DNA from: Gorsachius magnificus
Lineage: Eukaryota > Chordata > Aves > Pelecaniformes > Ardeidae
Length of the DNA: 64,000 nt
NCBI GenBank assembly: GCA_034008185.1
Contig: CM067081.1
Coordinates: 107,455,265-107,519,264 of the forward strand
Direction of reading: 5' to 3'
Below, one piece after another: positions 41,057 to 52,948 of this stretch. The position numbers and the translations under genes are program-made. The notes under the pieces were generated by a model. The model was not told the origin of the DNA, searched no databases, and saw only the letters and a list, made by a program, of their open reading frames with translations. Position 1 is the stretch's first letter. Each line of letters opens with the position of its first letter.

Positions 41057-42946
41057 CTAAACAATGGAAAAAACAGTAGATAATAAAAATTCAGCAATTA
41101 GATAAGTCTTAAATTACAGCTGGGAGCTTGTCCACAAGATTATTAATCAAAATCTTTAAAATCAACATGATCCTTCCAAGCACTGCAGAACATCCTTAAT
41201 AAGCATGTTAAATATTTTGCCTAAAGTATGTTCTAATGTAGATTAATCATCTCACACAAGGAAACAAAATTACTTCAAGTATGAAAAAAGTATTAGTTTC
41301 TTTGAGACTTTCCAATTTTTGACACTTTGAAATGCAATTTACTTCAGAAATGATTTAACCATCAATTCAGCAAGGCTGGTGAGCTGCTAGTCACACTGAA
41401 GTTTAAGAGTAACACTGTCTACAGGAAAGCAACCTTAACATAAAGCACGAGCTTCAGTTCCATGTGCGAGACCTAAATTGTAATACAGGTACTAGGTAAC
41501 TTAACTTTTCAATAAATGTGTCAAGGCAAAAAAAGATCCTTTTAGAGTAGTCTATATTAAGAATAAAGAATAAGGTTTCCAAAATCAGAAACAATTTTTT
41601 CTGTAATGAAAGGATAAAAAAAATCTTACATGTACAACAGAAGGGTTAATAGCCAGCTTAAGCCACTTTGCTAATGGAAATTCACAGACTAGTTATCATT
41701 TCTATACACAATGACTATCATAAAGTTGTAGATCAGATCCTAAATGAACATGTGCTGTCATACTGAAACTTACCTTTAAAATATCTGTAAATTTGCATTC
41801 ACCAAGAAGTTACAGTTCCTTTAGAAATTTTTGTAATATTTATGTTTATTCCTTATATATAAATTGACTTAGATCTCAATATAGGATTTGCCTAGCTTTC
41901 TATCAGATAACATATATACATAATTTCTATCATTTTCTATCACTTTTTTTATCAGGCATGATGTTTCATATGAATAATGGCAAATTATTTTATCTGTCAT
42001 TCAATACATTTAGAATATGCACATGCCTTAATCAAAAAGAAATTTGAAATCTGCCAAGTTACTGGTTTTGGACAGAAGAAACATATCAATAAGAACAAAA
42101 TATAGTAATATAGAAATATTTTGTGTTCTTTGTAGTTGTGTGACTTTTATCATTCATTCCATTAGAGCCAGTCTTAACTATACTGAGTAATTCCCTACTC
42201 AGAAAAAAGTTCAGTTGCAACAGATTTATGAAAGACTAGTCTAGTAATAGTTACTGAGGTATTCTGGTATATCTGAGTACCATGCAATGCCATCTGGTAG
42301 TTCCTTTGTTTTTCTTCTCCGTTTGTGTTCAATTTATTATTGTTTCTATTTAAAAATATTTTGAGAAAAATATTTTTCATTAGCCCTTAATATTTAAATC
42401 TAAATTTCTTGCCTGTAAAGATTGTTACAAATATAGAATGGGCTTCATAGCATTTATCATTTGCATGGAAGCATAATTAAAACAATTTATTCTCATGATT
42501 TTTCCATAGCTTAAGATTTCTGTTTGAGGCATGATAATTGCAAAACTTGTGGCTGAATAGTTTGCTGAGGAAATGTCTCCAGAAAGGGCCAATTCATTTT
42601 TCACAGATATCTATAATACTCTGGGTGTAAATGAGAAAAAGTCCTTAATCTAATATCTTTCATGGTTTGTGCTCTTGAGTATTAAACGAAGATTTGTCTC
42701 CATCTCAGAAGTATAGATAATGGGAGAAATCACGCAATTTAAGTTCATTCTTACCACTTTGGTAGAGGGAACAAAACATGATTTCTGAGAAATAACGTAA
42801 AGACTGATGTTTTACACTGGGAAGTAGTTAATAAATATAAAAAATATTATCCACAGTGACTCATTCTTGAAATTTTTAGCTGATCTGGAGATAATATATT
42901 CTAATAATAATTTACATTTTCATTTAATAGCACAGGTATTACTCAC
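41057..42946 (-). other. NCAM2 intron between FN3-1 and FN3-2
   Basis: This is a short 1890-nt intron with GT/AG ends and AT-rich unique sequence. I see no repeats, genes or RNA features in it. Confidence 0.9.
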
Positions 42947-43066
42947 GGACAGGTAAGGTCTGAAAGATCTCGGTTTTGCTATACTCTCCTTGCCCTTTTC
43001 CATTAACAGCAGCTACTTTGATTTCATATGTCGTATTTGGTTCCAAATTGCTGAGAACGACCATTG
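42947..43066 (-). CDS. NCAM2: NCAM2 exon: C-terminal half of fibronectin III domain 1
   Basis: This 120-nt exon sits between an acceptor (CTTTAG just above 43066) and a donor (GTGAGT at 42946-42941). It enters with two bases of a split codon and leaves with one. It encodes [20 protein letters not shown] and then [19 protein letters not shown]. The pattern L-x-P-x-T-x-Y-x-I-x-V-x-A-x-N-x-x-G is the conserved E, F and G strand core of a fibronectin III fold, so this is the second half of FN3-1. The NTT triplet is a candidate N-glycosylation sequon in the ectodomain. The split codon C|GG makes the Arg that opens the linker into the next exon (VREPSP). The exon for the first half of this domain would be upstream, at higher coordinates, and I did not find it before 64000. 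Confidence 0.94.
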
Positions 43067-45585
43067 CTAAAGGAAAGGGAAGAAAAAATATGGGAAAAAA
43101 ATTTGATGAAGCAATACATTTTTTAAAAAGTCAACAAATTTACTTAGCTTTCTTGTTGAGTGCTAATAGCCTTTTTTTTCATCTTCATAAAATCATTGTT
43201 GTGACAGAGAAATTTATGCTTCTGAAGGAATTTAATGTCCGTGTTACAGAAGCCATAGGCAACAATTAAGGACCTTGATGGGGATGGATATTTTATATTC
43301 AGATCGTGAGCAAAGAAGACACGAATCTGGCAAAAAATTATGGAAGTTTACTCTCTCCTAGCTGGCAATAGGCACCTGATGCAAACCAAGCCACTTTCAT
43401 ACAGTTCACCACTTGACATTTCTCCCTTACGCAAAGCGTTATTAACCATCCTTGTTCTACACTCCTGGATGTGTCTACGTGCACATTAGTGGTAAATTAC
43501 TGGTGCTATGCTCTGCTATTTCAACCACGTATTCAAGGCCTCAAATGACAGGTGGCTATGATGATCAAAGGAAGATTTCTGAGTTATCTACTAGGGACCT
43601 GAAAGTGAGTTAGGCACATTTGTACATATATAAGAGGAGGTGTATGGAAATGTATATTAAGTTATAACAAAATAAAAATTATTTGGGAAGCAAATGGGTT
43701 TGAACTTAGGACATGCTTTCAGAAATGAAGCCTGAATCCCTGGCAGCAATTTTTCACACAGCCTGAATCTATCTCTAGGATTCTACCTGGAGATGCCATC
43801 AGAAGCAGAAAATGGGGGAAAACTTCCCCAAAAGAATATTGTACAGCATTAAGAATACTGTTGCTGCAATGTACAGCAACAAATCCAGAAACAAAATCCA
43901 GGAAAAGAATGTTGGATTCCAGGGTCCTTTATGGGAATGCAGCATTATGCACCTGGAAACTTTGATCCACACAGAGTTCTTGGACCATTACCCCATCTTT
44001 ACAAGAAAGTTTCCTTTTATTTTCTCTACAGCAATGGCCTGCTTATTTTTTGCCAGCTCTGTGATGAGCTCTCCAGCTGTCAGATTCATACTGAGGAACA
44101 GACACAAATTAGGTCGGCTTTACTTGAACATCAGTATTTGTCTTGCCAAGAAAAGCAAGGGCTGTATTATCTTACGAGAGGACATAGAATTGTAATGTCT
44201 TGAGAAAGAGCCAGTAGTCCCTTTCTGGGTCTTTAGGGAGCCTAGTATTTTTTTGTTACAGAGGAGCATTTTAATAGTTGCTTTAGGCTTGCTTTTCAAG
44301 TTCTATACTTAATGAAAGGATAATTATTTCTGTCAGTACTCTTTGTTATTCTTTTGAGGCCTGATTTATTAGAATCTCTATTTCTTTAGTTTCTCCAGCA
44401 GACAGAGGTCCCATTACATGTGGAGCTAAAGGGATTTAATGAATTTTGGAAAAACAGTATCTCTATTATGAGCATTTTGCTTGAATTTGCCATTGAAACC
44501 TTTTTGTTTCTTGTCAACATTTTTGCTTCATTGTAAACAAAACAGTAGAATTGTATGTCTTCCAGCATATTTTAGTTTTATCATTTTCATGAGATTTAAA
44601 AATATCAAATTATAAACATGTAATGAAAAAATAAAATACCATCATAAGAATAAGAATAGATTTTGGAGAAGGGTTAGGATATATAACATTCAGTTATGGT
44701 GAGATGAAATTTAAAACCTAAACCAAGCAGTAGCAGTGTTTGACTTGCCTTTCAGCCATGATTATTTTCCAAGGCTGAATAATTTCACTGAAAATAAACC
44801 TTAGGGCATATTAAAAATTAGCGTTACTGTAAATGTTTTTAAAATATAAACAACATAAAAGCATGACTATCAGTCTACACTTAATAAAATGTGAATGTGT
44901 TAACTACATAAAACCTAAGGATCCAATTCTATAAACACTTGAGTGACTCCTGGGGCCTATCTAAATGAATAAAATTAGTTATATATGCAGTATTTAAAGA
45001 ATCAGTGCCTACTTTAGAATCCCCTGCACAGCACTATGTGTCTGTGTTACAAATACATTTATGGAATTAACCCAAGTAAATCTGATGGCATAATATGTCC
45101 TCAAAAACTGGAACCATTTCGTATCACTGATGGTATGATGTGGATATATTTTATACACAGGAAATAAAATTATAACTATGTCCTCCTGGAAAACAAAGTA
45201 ATGAAGCATTATTGATCAGAATACTTTAAATAATCCAATTGTAAAAAAATATTTAGAATAATTAAGTAAGATTAAGGAACTATCCCACGGTATGTAACAA
45301 AAGTGCAGGGCTCAAAAGTAATCTAAAAGTAGTGAAAGCTTTCACTGCATGCTAAGTATTTTACATCTTTGGAATACGTTGAGAATGGAAGAAAATACTT
45401 AAGAAACTATTTTATTTTTTTTTTTTAAGATATGTATCTGTCATTTAAGCATAAAATCAGCTTATTCATCTTTCCATGTACAAATACAACTCTTCTTAGA
45501 GGAGCCCACAGCTCACAGACCTGGCCACAATGGTATTTTGATTACAGTTTTTGATAATCACTGAAGTAATAAGATGTAAAATTTT

Positions 45586-45757
45586 AAATAATATTCTGAA
45601 AGAAACATAGAAATTTCACTTTCAGTATATGAATATGAAAAAGTTGATCTACTGCATACTGTACACGTGAATTATGCCATTGGCATATCCATTGGCATAT
45701 AAAAAGTCTCAAATATACTGAAAGTGAAATTCCATTATTTCTTTCAGAATATTATTT
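45586..45757. repeat. Long inverted repeat (foldback): 45-nt arms, 82-nt spacer
   Basis: The left arm 45586-45630 and the reverse complement of the right arm 45713-45757 match at 41 of 45 positions. The outer 20 and inner 18 positions are identical, and the mismatches cluster in the 7 between. Weaker pairing continues a few bases outwards. The 82-nt spacer carries a perfect 12-bp tandem duplication (CCATTGGCATAT at 45677-45688 and 45689-45700). In RNA this would form a long hairpin in the NCAM2 intron. It has no reading frame and no clear target-site duplication, so a named transposon cannot be assigned. Confidence 0.9.
45677..45700. repeat. Perfect 12-bp tandem duplication inside the foldback spacer
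   Basis: CCATTGGCATAT occurs twice head to tail. Each unit contains the CCATTGG core (an inverted CCAAT box), but no promoter context is visible. Confidence 0.9.
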
Positions 45758-48700
45758 GAAATTTTTCAGGTTTCTTCTACTTGTCCTATCTATCTGCTTC
45801 TGTATTTATATTGTCTTCCTAATCATAGTGTCCGCATGATTTATCTAAAGCATTCAATTTTGCAGACTAATTGATTTTGATGGGATTATTTACATTGTGA
45901 CTGGTTACACTTCAAAGATCTACTCCAAAGAGAAAAAACCCAGAAGATTCTTTTGTGAACTCTTCAGGTATTTCTGGACTCAATTAACATGATGCACAAC
46001 ATCTCAGACCTTAGTATTTTCCACTAATAAGAAGATAGACAGGGAGGCTGCAAGTCAGGTGGTACCCTTGGAGGAGATCATGATACAAGAAGTTTCCAGT
46101 TATTTTGGTTTTGTTTTAATATATTGTATAGAGAGTTTAAAACAAAATTATAAATTATTTTTTGACAGGGTATTCAAGGAACTTTTTTTTTTTTTTAAAT
46201 TTTTAGGCCAGAATTTAAAACAAAACACAACAACCAAAAATTACTAAACCCTACTGAAGAGCAAAATTCAGTTCAACCTATTCTGTGGCAAGAATCCTAA
46301 AGTTTAAACAACATTAAAATTAGAGACCTTATTTTTATTATACAGATTCTTCTAATTTGCAAGCAAATCTAAAACATTAAAGGATGAACACAGTACAGAA
46401 AAAAAACCTCACGAAAGATGTATATTAGATAATTAGTTAGATAGACAAAAATTCAGAACTCCATACTATTTCAAATACAGAGTGTAAGCATTTCAGCTAG
46501 GAAAGCTTACTTTATTATTGTAGAATTTTAAGTGTTACCAAGATGAACCATAGGAAACCAACATCTGACACAAGATTTGCTGTGAAAGAAATTGTACCAT
46601 AAATTTGAGTCGGTAAAAACAAAGCAAAAGTCCCCAGCTGCTTTTCTGGTCCGGGGTAGGTTGTTTATATTATCTTATTACAGTAGAATGAGAGGGGAAA
46701 TGTCTAGCATGTTAAATTGTCTTTTCACCAAAGGAAATCTACCTTAGAAATCTTTTAAAGACTGTGATATATTACACAAGCTGTCACCAAAACAAGGAAG
46801 GTTAGGGGAACTAATAGTACAGTTACACTACATTAATCCCAAAGTAGACCTTATATGAGGTTAATTAACTGAAATATCACATCAATGCATTGTTCTCATT
46901 GGAAAGCTACCTGTTGCATAGATATAATTTTATTTTTAAACAAAGTAACTGAGATATATCATTGCTGAAATGTAATAATCACTCATATATATTTCAGATA
47001 GTGGCAGTAGTACGAAATTCCTGTCAAAGAAGCACTACAATTTTTAGGATTTTTTTTTTTTCCTATTTTTTTCCCTCTAGTTTGAATCTCTATTACTACG
47101 CAGACTGAATGCAGATTGAATACAGTGCAGGTTAATAAATGGAGTGTTTTGATTTAGCAGCATTTTGCTGCACCTTTTACTCATTATTTTACTACTCTCA
47201 AGGAAAAACTGAGACCACTGGAAATACTTGAATCTCTTTCAGAGGAAAAAATGAATAGCAATTTTATTAAGCTTAATCAGGTTTCTCTTTGTGATGATGA
47301 CTCGTGTTCTTTTAAGGACAGAAGAAAAACACCTGGGGAGAGAGCAGTGAGGAACCTATGTTAGTAGGACATGTGAGGAGAAATGGTAGTATAGCATTAA
47401 GGTTCTGTACAAATGTCTCAGGCTTTTGTAGTTGTCACACAATCTGAGGAACTTCTCCCCAAAACCTCTGTCTGCCTGGGATAACCAACACAGTTTTGTT
47501 TAATCTATGTGTTACCATAATAGGAGGAAGAGTACAAAAACTATTTTTCTAGCAAGCCTCACAAATTTAGCTCACAGAATTGTTGACAAAATGAAGTTAG
47601 AAATTCCCATGGGGGAGAAATACAGGAAAAAAAAAATAAAAAAGGGTTTTGCTACACAATAAGCAAAACGTTCATTCATATGCAGAAACAGTCACACTGT
47701 CTCAGTTCCATCTGTTTGCCTTGCCCAAGTAAAAATTAATTTCATAAATACTGATTCAAACATCTGGCTGTAATGTCAGAATTCAACTAACACAAATAAA
47801 TGAACTTTAATAATGAACATATTTCAAGTAGGACATTATAAGAAAAAATATAATGGTAGTGAATCTCACTGCTGGTGAAACCATCAGCATAACTTCCATT
47901 GATACATATGGAGAGAGGATCAGGCCTTAAGTCATTCCCTAAAATGAATACTCACAAACAAATGTAACCATTTTAAAAATCAGAGAGAATAGCGCTCTCA
48001 GGAATTTCCATAATTCTTGGCATTATAATGTAAAATTATTGCATTATTTTGGAACAGAAGTTGTAGTGTCTTAATGAACTTTGAGTATAAACAATTACCT
48101 GTGAATAAAAATATATAGTGTGGTAAATCAGGTATAATTAATATAATATAATGTTCACTAACATGAATAATTTCCTTAAAAAATACTTTTCAGTAGTTGA
48201 TACATTTGGCAACAATTGCTTTAATATTTTGTGTACAGGCCCCAAAACACAATTATCCCATTAAGCTCCTTTACTCCATATATTTAATTATTATTGAGTA
48301 GGATTCTGAGGTATACAAACTGAAGCAGAATTAGCATCAGCACCCTACAGTCATTCAGGAGATTTGACACTTATTTTTATTGGAATAAAATTAGTAAGAA
48401 AAGATTAAGTAATCTATGGGACAATTATAGTTATAAAATGTACAATGCTATGAAATAATGAAAATAAAGCAAGGAAGACTGTAATCCAAAGCCCTAGAAA
48501 AGAGCAAATTTGTGGACTGACAACATCATTTGTATTATATTGAATCAGCATGAATTGAGAAGATGGGTTTGTCATTTAACATACTTAGGTTGTAACAATG
48601 AATAGGTTTTCTTTAGAAGTTCATGCTCTAATTTATTTATTTAAAAAGCAACCTTCATTCAAGCTGTGTTTACTCTAAATCACAGCTTAGCACATAGTTT

Positions 48701-48717
48701 AAAAAAAAAAAAAAAAA
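48701..48717. repeat. A17 homopolymer
   Basis: An uninterrupted A run follows CACATAGTTT. No retrocopy or LINE body is recognisable upstream. Confidence 0.85.
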
Positions 48718-50400
48718 TTCCTAGGAGAAACATTCCTGGAACAAAAGTAATTTACTGACGTGGATCACTGTATCAGTAAACTGTTCCCATAAACTTATTC
48801 AGAACAGAAACATACTTGCATGAACTCATGAACTGCATATCAAATAATTCACTTACACAAACTAGTAGTAAGAAAAATGAAAAATTATTTATTGTATGTA
48901 ATATTTTTAGGCTATAGGCTTAAAAAAGATATTTCTACTCCCATTGATAAAGAGCCCATGTCATCATGATAGCTTCTTTAAATTTTTGTGTTATATCTAT
49001 TTGTCAATAATAAGCTTATCAATAAAAGTGGCAGGATTTGTTCATAAAATATTCTTTCTTACCCTTTCAACAATCCTAGCTATCTAAATATCCTGTACAG
49101 TTATCCTATAGCTGTCTAAAATGCTTTGTACTTCTCCGTTACTTCCAGTATACGGCAAAATACTTTTGGATTACTATAAAAATATTTCTTGTAAATTTGA
49201 AGTAATTCCTTCAGGTATCTAGTTCAGCTGTTTGTCAACTAAAGTTTTCTTAGCTACTATTTTATCTGATTCACTGAAGTTGCAGGTGACTTGGGTAATA
49301 GTATGTCATAGCCTGACGCAAAGGAGGGGAATGTATACAGCCAGTTCTCCTGGTTCACAGTACTCCAGTACAGTGTGAATCCAAAGAAAGTTTTGTCCTT
49401 GCTGTCTGTCCCTTGAAATTTCAGCTTCCTGTAGAGTAAATCTGTTTCTGTTATTTAGTTAAGTCTGCCTACCATAACCAAGCTTTATTTTTCTTGTTCT
49501 TATATTTGGTCTTTCTTTTCTTGAAAAAGGTTTGAAGATATTTCCACATACTTATTCTGATGTATATGAAAGGTGGGGTAGCTCAGGAAAAGAGATCCTT
49601 ATTAAAAATTGTATTTTTTTAATGCTAATGTTTTTTATGCGGCTTTAGTAAAAGCAAACTTTCCATGGCTAAACATTGCCAAAATTTCTAGGAGAACGTG
49701 TGAGGTATCATTGTTAATTCCAATTTACTATTCTTCCTTTCCATACAGAAATCTTCTAACAGTATAAAATGAGAATTTTTAAATACATACTGAGAATAAG
49801 AGATATACTGACTACCCCTAAAATAGCACTTTTTTTTTTGTCCTAACTTTCCTGATTTTTCAGATCATACCCTTAAAAATGTAGGCAAATATTCCTTTCT
49901 CTTTAATTCCTTTAATTTAATTCAGCTTCCCTTTCTTCAAGTTTGACATGACACCTCTTTTATTCAATTGTTCTTTTATAAATATCTTGTGTTGTTATTT
50001 TTATTATATTCTATGTAACTGCAATGTACACAAACACGTTAGATTTCGGTTTAGTTTTTAGTAAGGAGCACCTTATTTAGGAAATTATATTTTTTTCAGC
50101 AGAGAATAAAGCCAAAATATCTTTTTTTATCATGCTAGCAAGATGTGCTTGTTTCCCTCAACTCTAATAACATACATTAAAATACACAGATACTCAAAAT
50201 ACTTTACCGAGTATTGGTATGATATAATTTTTTTGGAAAAAAAAGCTCAACAAAAACTCCCTTTCCTATGCCTTTCTCCAATTTTTTAGTTTTAAAATTT
50301 CCCATACTACATTTATGATGACCAAATCCAACCGCTTAATACCAAATCTTTAAAAATGTAGTTAACTTTCATAAAAGGTACTTGGATATCTTAAAGATAA

Positions 50401-50470
50401 GGGAAATGGAGAAGAATGGGAAAGGGAGGAAAGAGAAGGGAGCAGAAGGGGAAAAGGAGAGAAGAAAGAA
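50401..50470 (+). repeat. 70-nt polypurine tract
   Basis: Only three pyrimidines (50407, 50417, 50443) interrupt 70 nt of A/G. Pure purine runs of 25 nt (50418-50442) and 27 nt (50444-50470) lie inside. Such tracts can form triplex DNA under supercoiling. In the NCAM2 transcript the same stretch reads as polypyrimidine. Confidence 0.85.
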
Positions 50471-51669
50471 TGGACAATCAAAATCTTACTAGGTACCACT
50501 GTATTTAAAGTTTGAGAGAGCGAATGCTTGAAACAGTTGATATGCCCTGTAAGATCTTGTTAAGCAAAACAAAGGCATACTTAATAAACCAATTCTTTAC
50601 ACAATTCAATAGGCTAAAATGGAAACAAATATTGAGCTTTAAAACAACACAATTAAATGCATTTAAAAAACAAATGTTCTTTGAACAACCTAACCTTAAA
50701 AGTTGTAAAAACTCCTCCAAGTACTCATTAGCCCTTCATTCTGTTTATTAAATAAATAATTATTTTAGAACCAGCTTTTAAGAAATATTTTTTTTCAAAT
50801 TTTTTCTGTGCATAGAATTGTGGGTGTTCTGCAGTATTGAAGTTTTTTCAATGAAAAATCAAACTACTTTCATTAATGGATAATCTTTTGTTATCCTAAA
50901 ATTTAGAAGCATTAACTTAAGTCAATCAAAATTATGGAAATGAATCTCCTGAAGACTGGTGAATTTTTGCTCAGACTGGTCACATTTTTGCCGTTTAAAA
51001 CACACAAGCCCAAATCCCAGTTCTCTAATTCAAGTGAAGGAAAAAATAGCTGCAGAAGCAGAAACTACAGAGTCTGATCTGGCTAATCCTATTCACTGAT
51101 GTTCACCCACGCAGGCACCAAGAACATGCCCAATAGCACCCTTGATTAGATCAAAGATAGCTGTAGGTCTTTGGGGCAAGAGTGAAAGGGTCTGGTCAAG
51201 CTGAAAGGCTTGCATAGGACCAGATGCATGCAGCAGGCCAATGCATCTGGACAAGGCTGCATAGCTCACTGCCACCAGTGCGGCAGACTGCCTACTTAGG
51301 CCGTATTTGGAGCCGGCAGATTGAGGGAAGTTTATTGTCCCATTCTAGTAAGAGCTGGTAGGGCCAAACCTGGGATCGTGTGCCCAGGAACAAAAAGAAA
51401 CCAGATAGGGTCCAAGCAGTGGAGCCTAGGGCACATGAACAATACATAGATGCCAAGGCTTATTTAGTCTGACAAAGAGAATGCCAATGGGTGACTGAGC
51501 AGTCACAGTGGAGACCGAAACAACAGCATGAGACTTCTCAACAGTGGCAAATAGTATAACAGGGGCAACAGTCACAAGATGCAGCTTGGCATATTTAGAC
51601 CAGATATTAGAATAAGTTATACACTGGAAAACAAATTTAGCACTGAAACAGGTTACACCAATATAAGAG

Positions 51670-51821
51670 GGTGAGAAATCTCCATCCTTGGGGGTTAAGA
51701 CTGAGTTAGATAAAGCCATGCCTGACCTGATCCAGGGTTAGCACCAGTCCTGCTTCAAGCAGGAGTTTGGACCCGATATACTCCAGATGTACCTTACAAC
51801 CAATCCTTCTATGATTCTATA
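51670..51821 (+). mobile_element. CR1 LINE 3'-end remnant
   Basis: A plus-strand CR1 3' untranslated end is visible as GAAATCTCCATCCTTGGGGG, TAAAGCCATGCCTGACCTGA, TGCTTCAAGCAGGAGTTTGG and a final TTCTATGATTCTATA. The AAAGCCATG...GACCTGATC wording marks a different CR1 subfamily from the 12556 and 20167 copies. Upstream, about 51060-51670 is compositionally similar and may belong to it or to another insertion. It is antisense to NCAM2. Confidence 0.85.
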
Positions 51822-52727
51822 CATTAAAGGGGAGTACTACCTTGGTTCTTGGAACCCCATTTTCTCCTCTGCTATAAAACCATTGTGAAGTTCTTAATAC
51901 AAGGATTTTAAAGCCTACTGCTTGAAGAAACAGCCAGCAACTTGAAAAGGGCTACACTTAAAACTTTTTATGAAACAATAAAACAATACAGAAAAATCAA
52001 TGGGGATTTGGACTGCTACCCGATATTCCCCCAATCACGCAAAAAGAAGGTATTGTTCAAAATGCTTTCTACATACGACTAATGTTCTCAGTATAGCAGC
52101 ATGAGGGTTCATTGTTAATTATTTATGTGACTATAATTGCTGCAATTGTAATAGTACAAATTACACTGCTAAATATAAAATCTGATGAAGTTAAACCTTT
52201 CCATAAATCAAAATTATTTTCTGTAGACATTAATTTTTAAATTCTCCTATAACAAATACTTCTAGGCCACTGCATACACCTGAACTTCCACTGGCAATAT
52301 GAACACATAAAGACAATAGAATTAAGTCTTCTAAGTAAGCAATACTTTATTGAGCAAATATACTATAGTACATTATGTAGTAAAGGAGTAACTTAATAAG
52401 GCTCTTATTAAAATCATCCACATTGCTTCCTTTATACCATTTTTTTCTCTTTTTGCATACCCATCAAGGCTAAAAATGTTCACTGGGATAGAGGTAATTT
52501 TTTTCACAGTAGCTGCTATGGGTCTAAGTTTTGGATTTGTGCTGGAAACAGTGTTGATAATACAGGGAAGTTTTAATTACTGCTCAGCAGTGACTACACA
52601 GAGTTAAGGTCTTTTCTGCTTCTCACGCCACCCCACCAATGAGTGGGCTGGGGACGGACAAGAAGCTGGGAGGGGACACAGCTGGAACAGCTGACTCCAA
52701 CTGACCAAAGGGATATCCTATACCATA

Positions 52728-52752
52728 TGACGTCATGCTCAGCACTATAAAG
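52728..52752 (+). promoter_or_regulatory. LTR core promoter: CRE palindrome and TATA box
   Basis: A perfect cAMP-response element TGACGTCA (52728-52735) lies 9 nt before CTATAAAG (52745-52752). Both sit at the expected U3 position of the LTR. Transcription from here would run antisense to NCAM2, towards 53000 and beyond. Confidence 0.7.
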
Positions 52753-52942
52753 CTGGGGTGGAGGGGGAAGAAGTAAGGGGGGGACATTTGGAGTGAAGGT
52801 ATTTGTCTCCCCAAGTCACCGTCATGCGTGATGGAGCCCTGCTTTCCTGGAGATGGCTGAACACCTGTGCGCCAGTGGGAAGTAGTGAATTAATTCCTTG
52901 CTTTGCTTCGCTTGGCTTGCATTCATGGCTTTTACTTTACCT

Positions 52943-52948
52943 ATTAAA
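52943..52948 (+). promoter_or_regulatory. ATTAAA polyadenylation signal of the LTR
   Basis: The hexamer ATTAAA sits in CTATTAAACTGTC, about 190 nt after the TATA box, where the R region of this LTR would end. Confidence 0.6.

Larger units (their letters stand above)
3850..43066 (-). other. NCAM2: NCAM2 gene, 3' half (five coding exons and four complete introns)
   Basis: Five minus-strand exons splice into one continuous frame ending in a class I membrane protein tail. Exon lengths in transcript order are 120, 122, 181, 205 and 120 nt; the introns between them are 1890, 8654, 23527 and 4398 nt. Split codons rejoin sensibly at each junction: C|GG gives Arg, AGT|AAA is phase 0, G|AC gives Asp, TT|G gives Leu. 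NCAM2 is a homophilic neuronal adhesion molecule of the immunoglobulin superfamily (five Ig domains, two FN3 domains, one membrane helix, short tail), best known from olfactory axons. I assign NCAM2 rather than NCAM1 because of tail wording such as [16 protein letters not shown] and the juxtamembrane [18 protein letters not shown]. The Ig-domain exons, the first part of FN3-1 and the last coding exon are not in the window. Confidence 0.95.

Noticed and set aside
43812..44195. 127-codon and overlapping 90-codon frames on the plus strand
   Set aside because: They are antisense intronic frames without known motifs; the two frames overlap each other and neither resembles a retrocopy.
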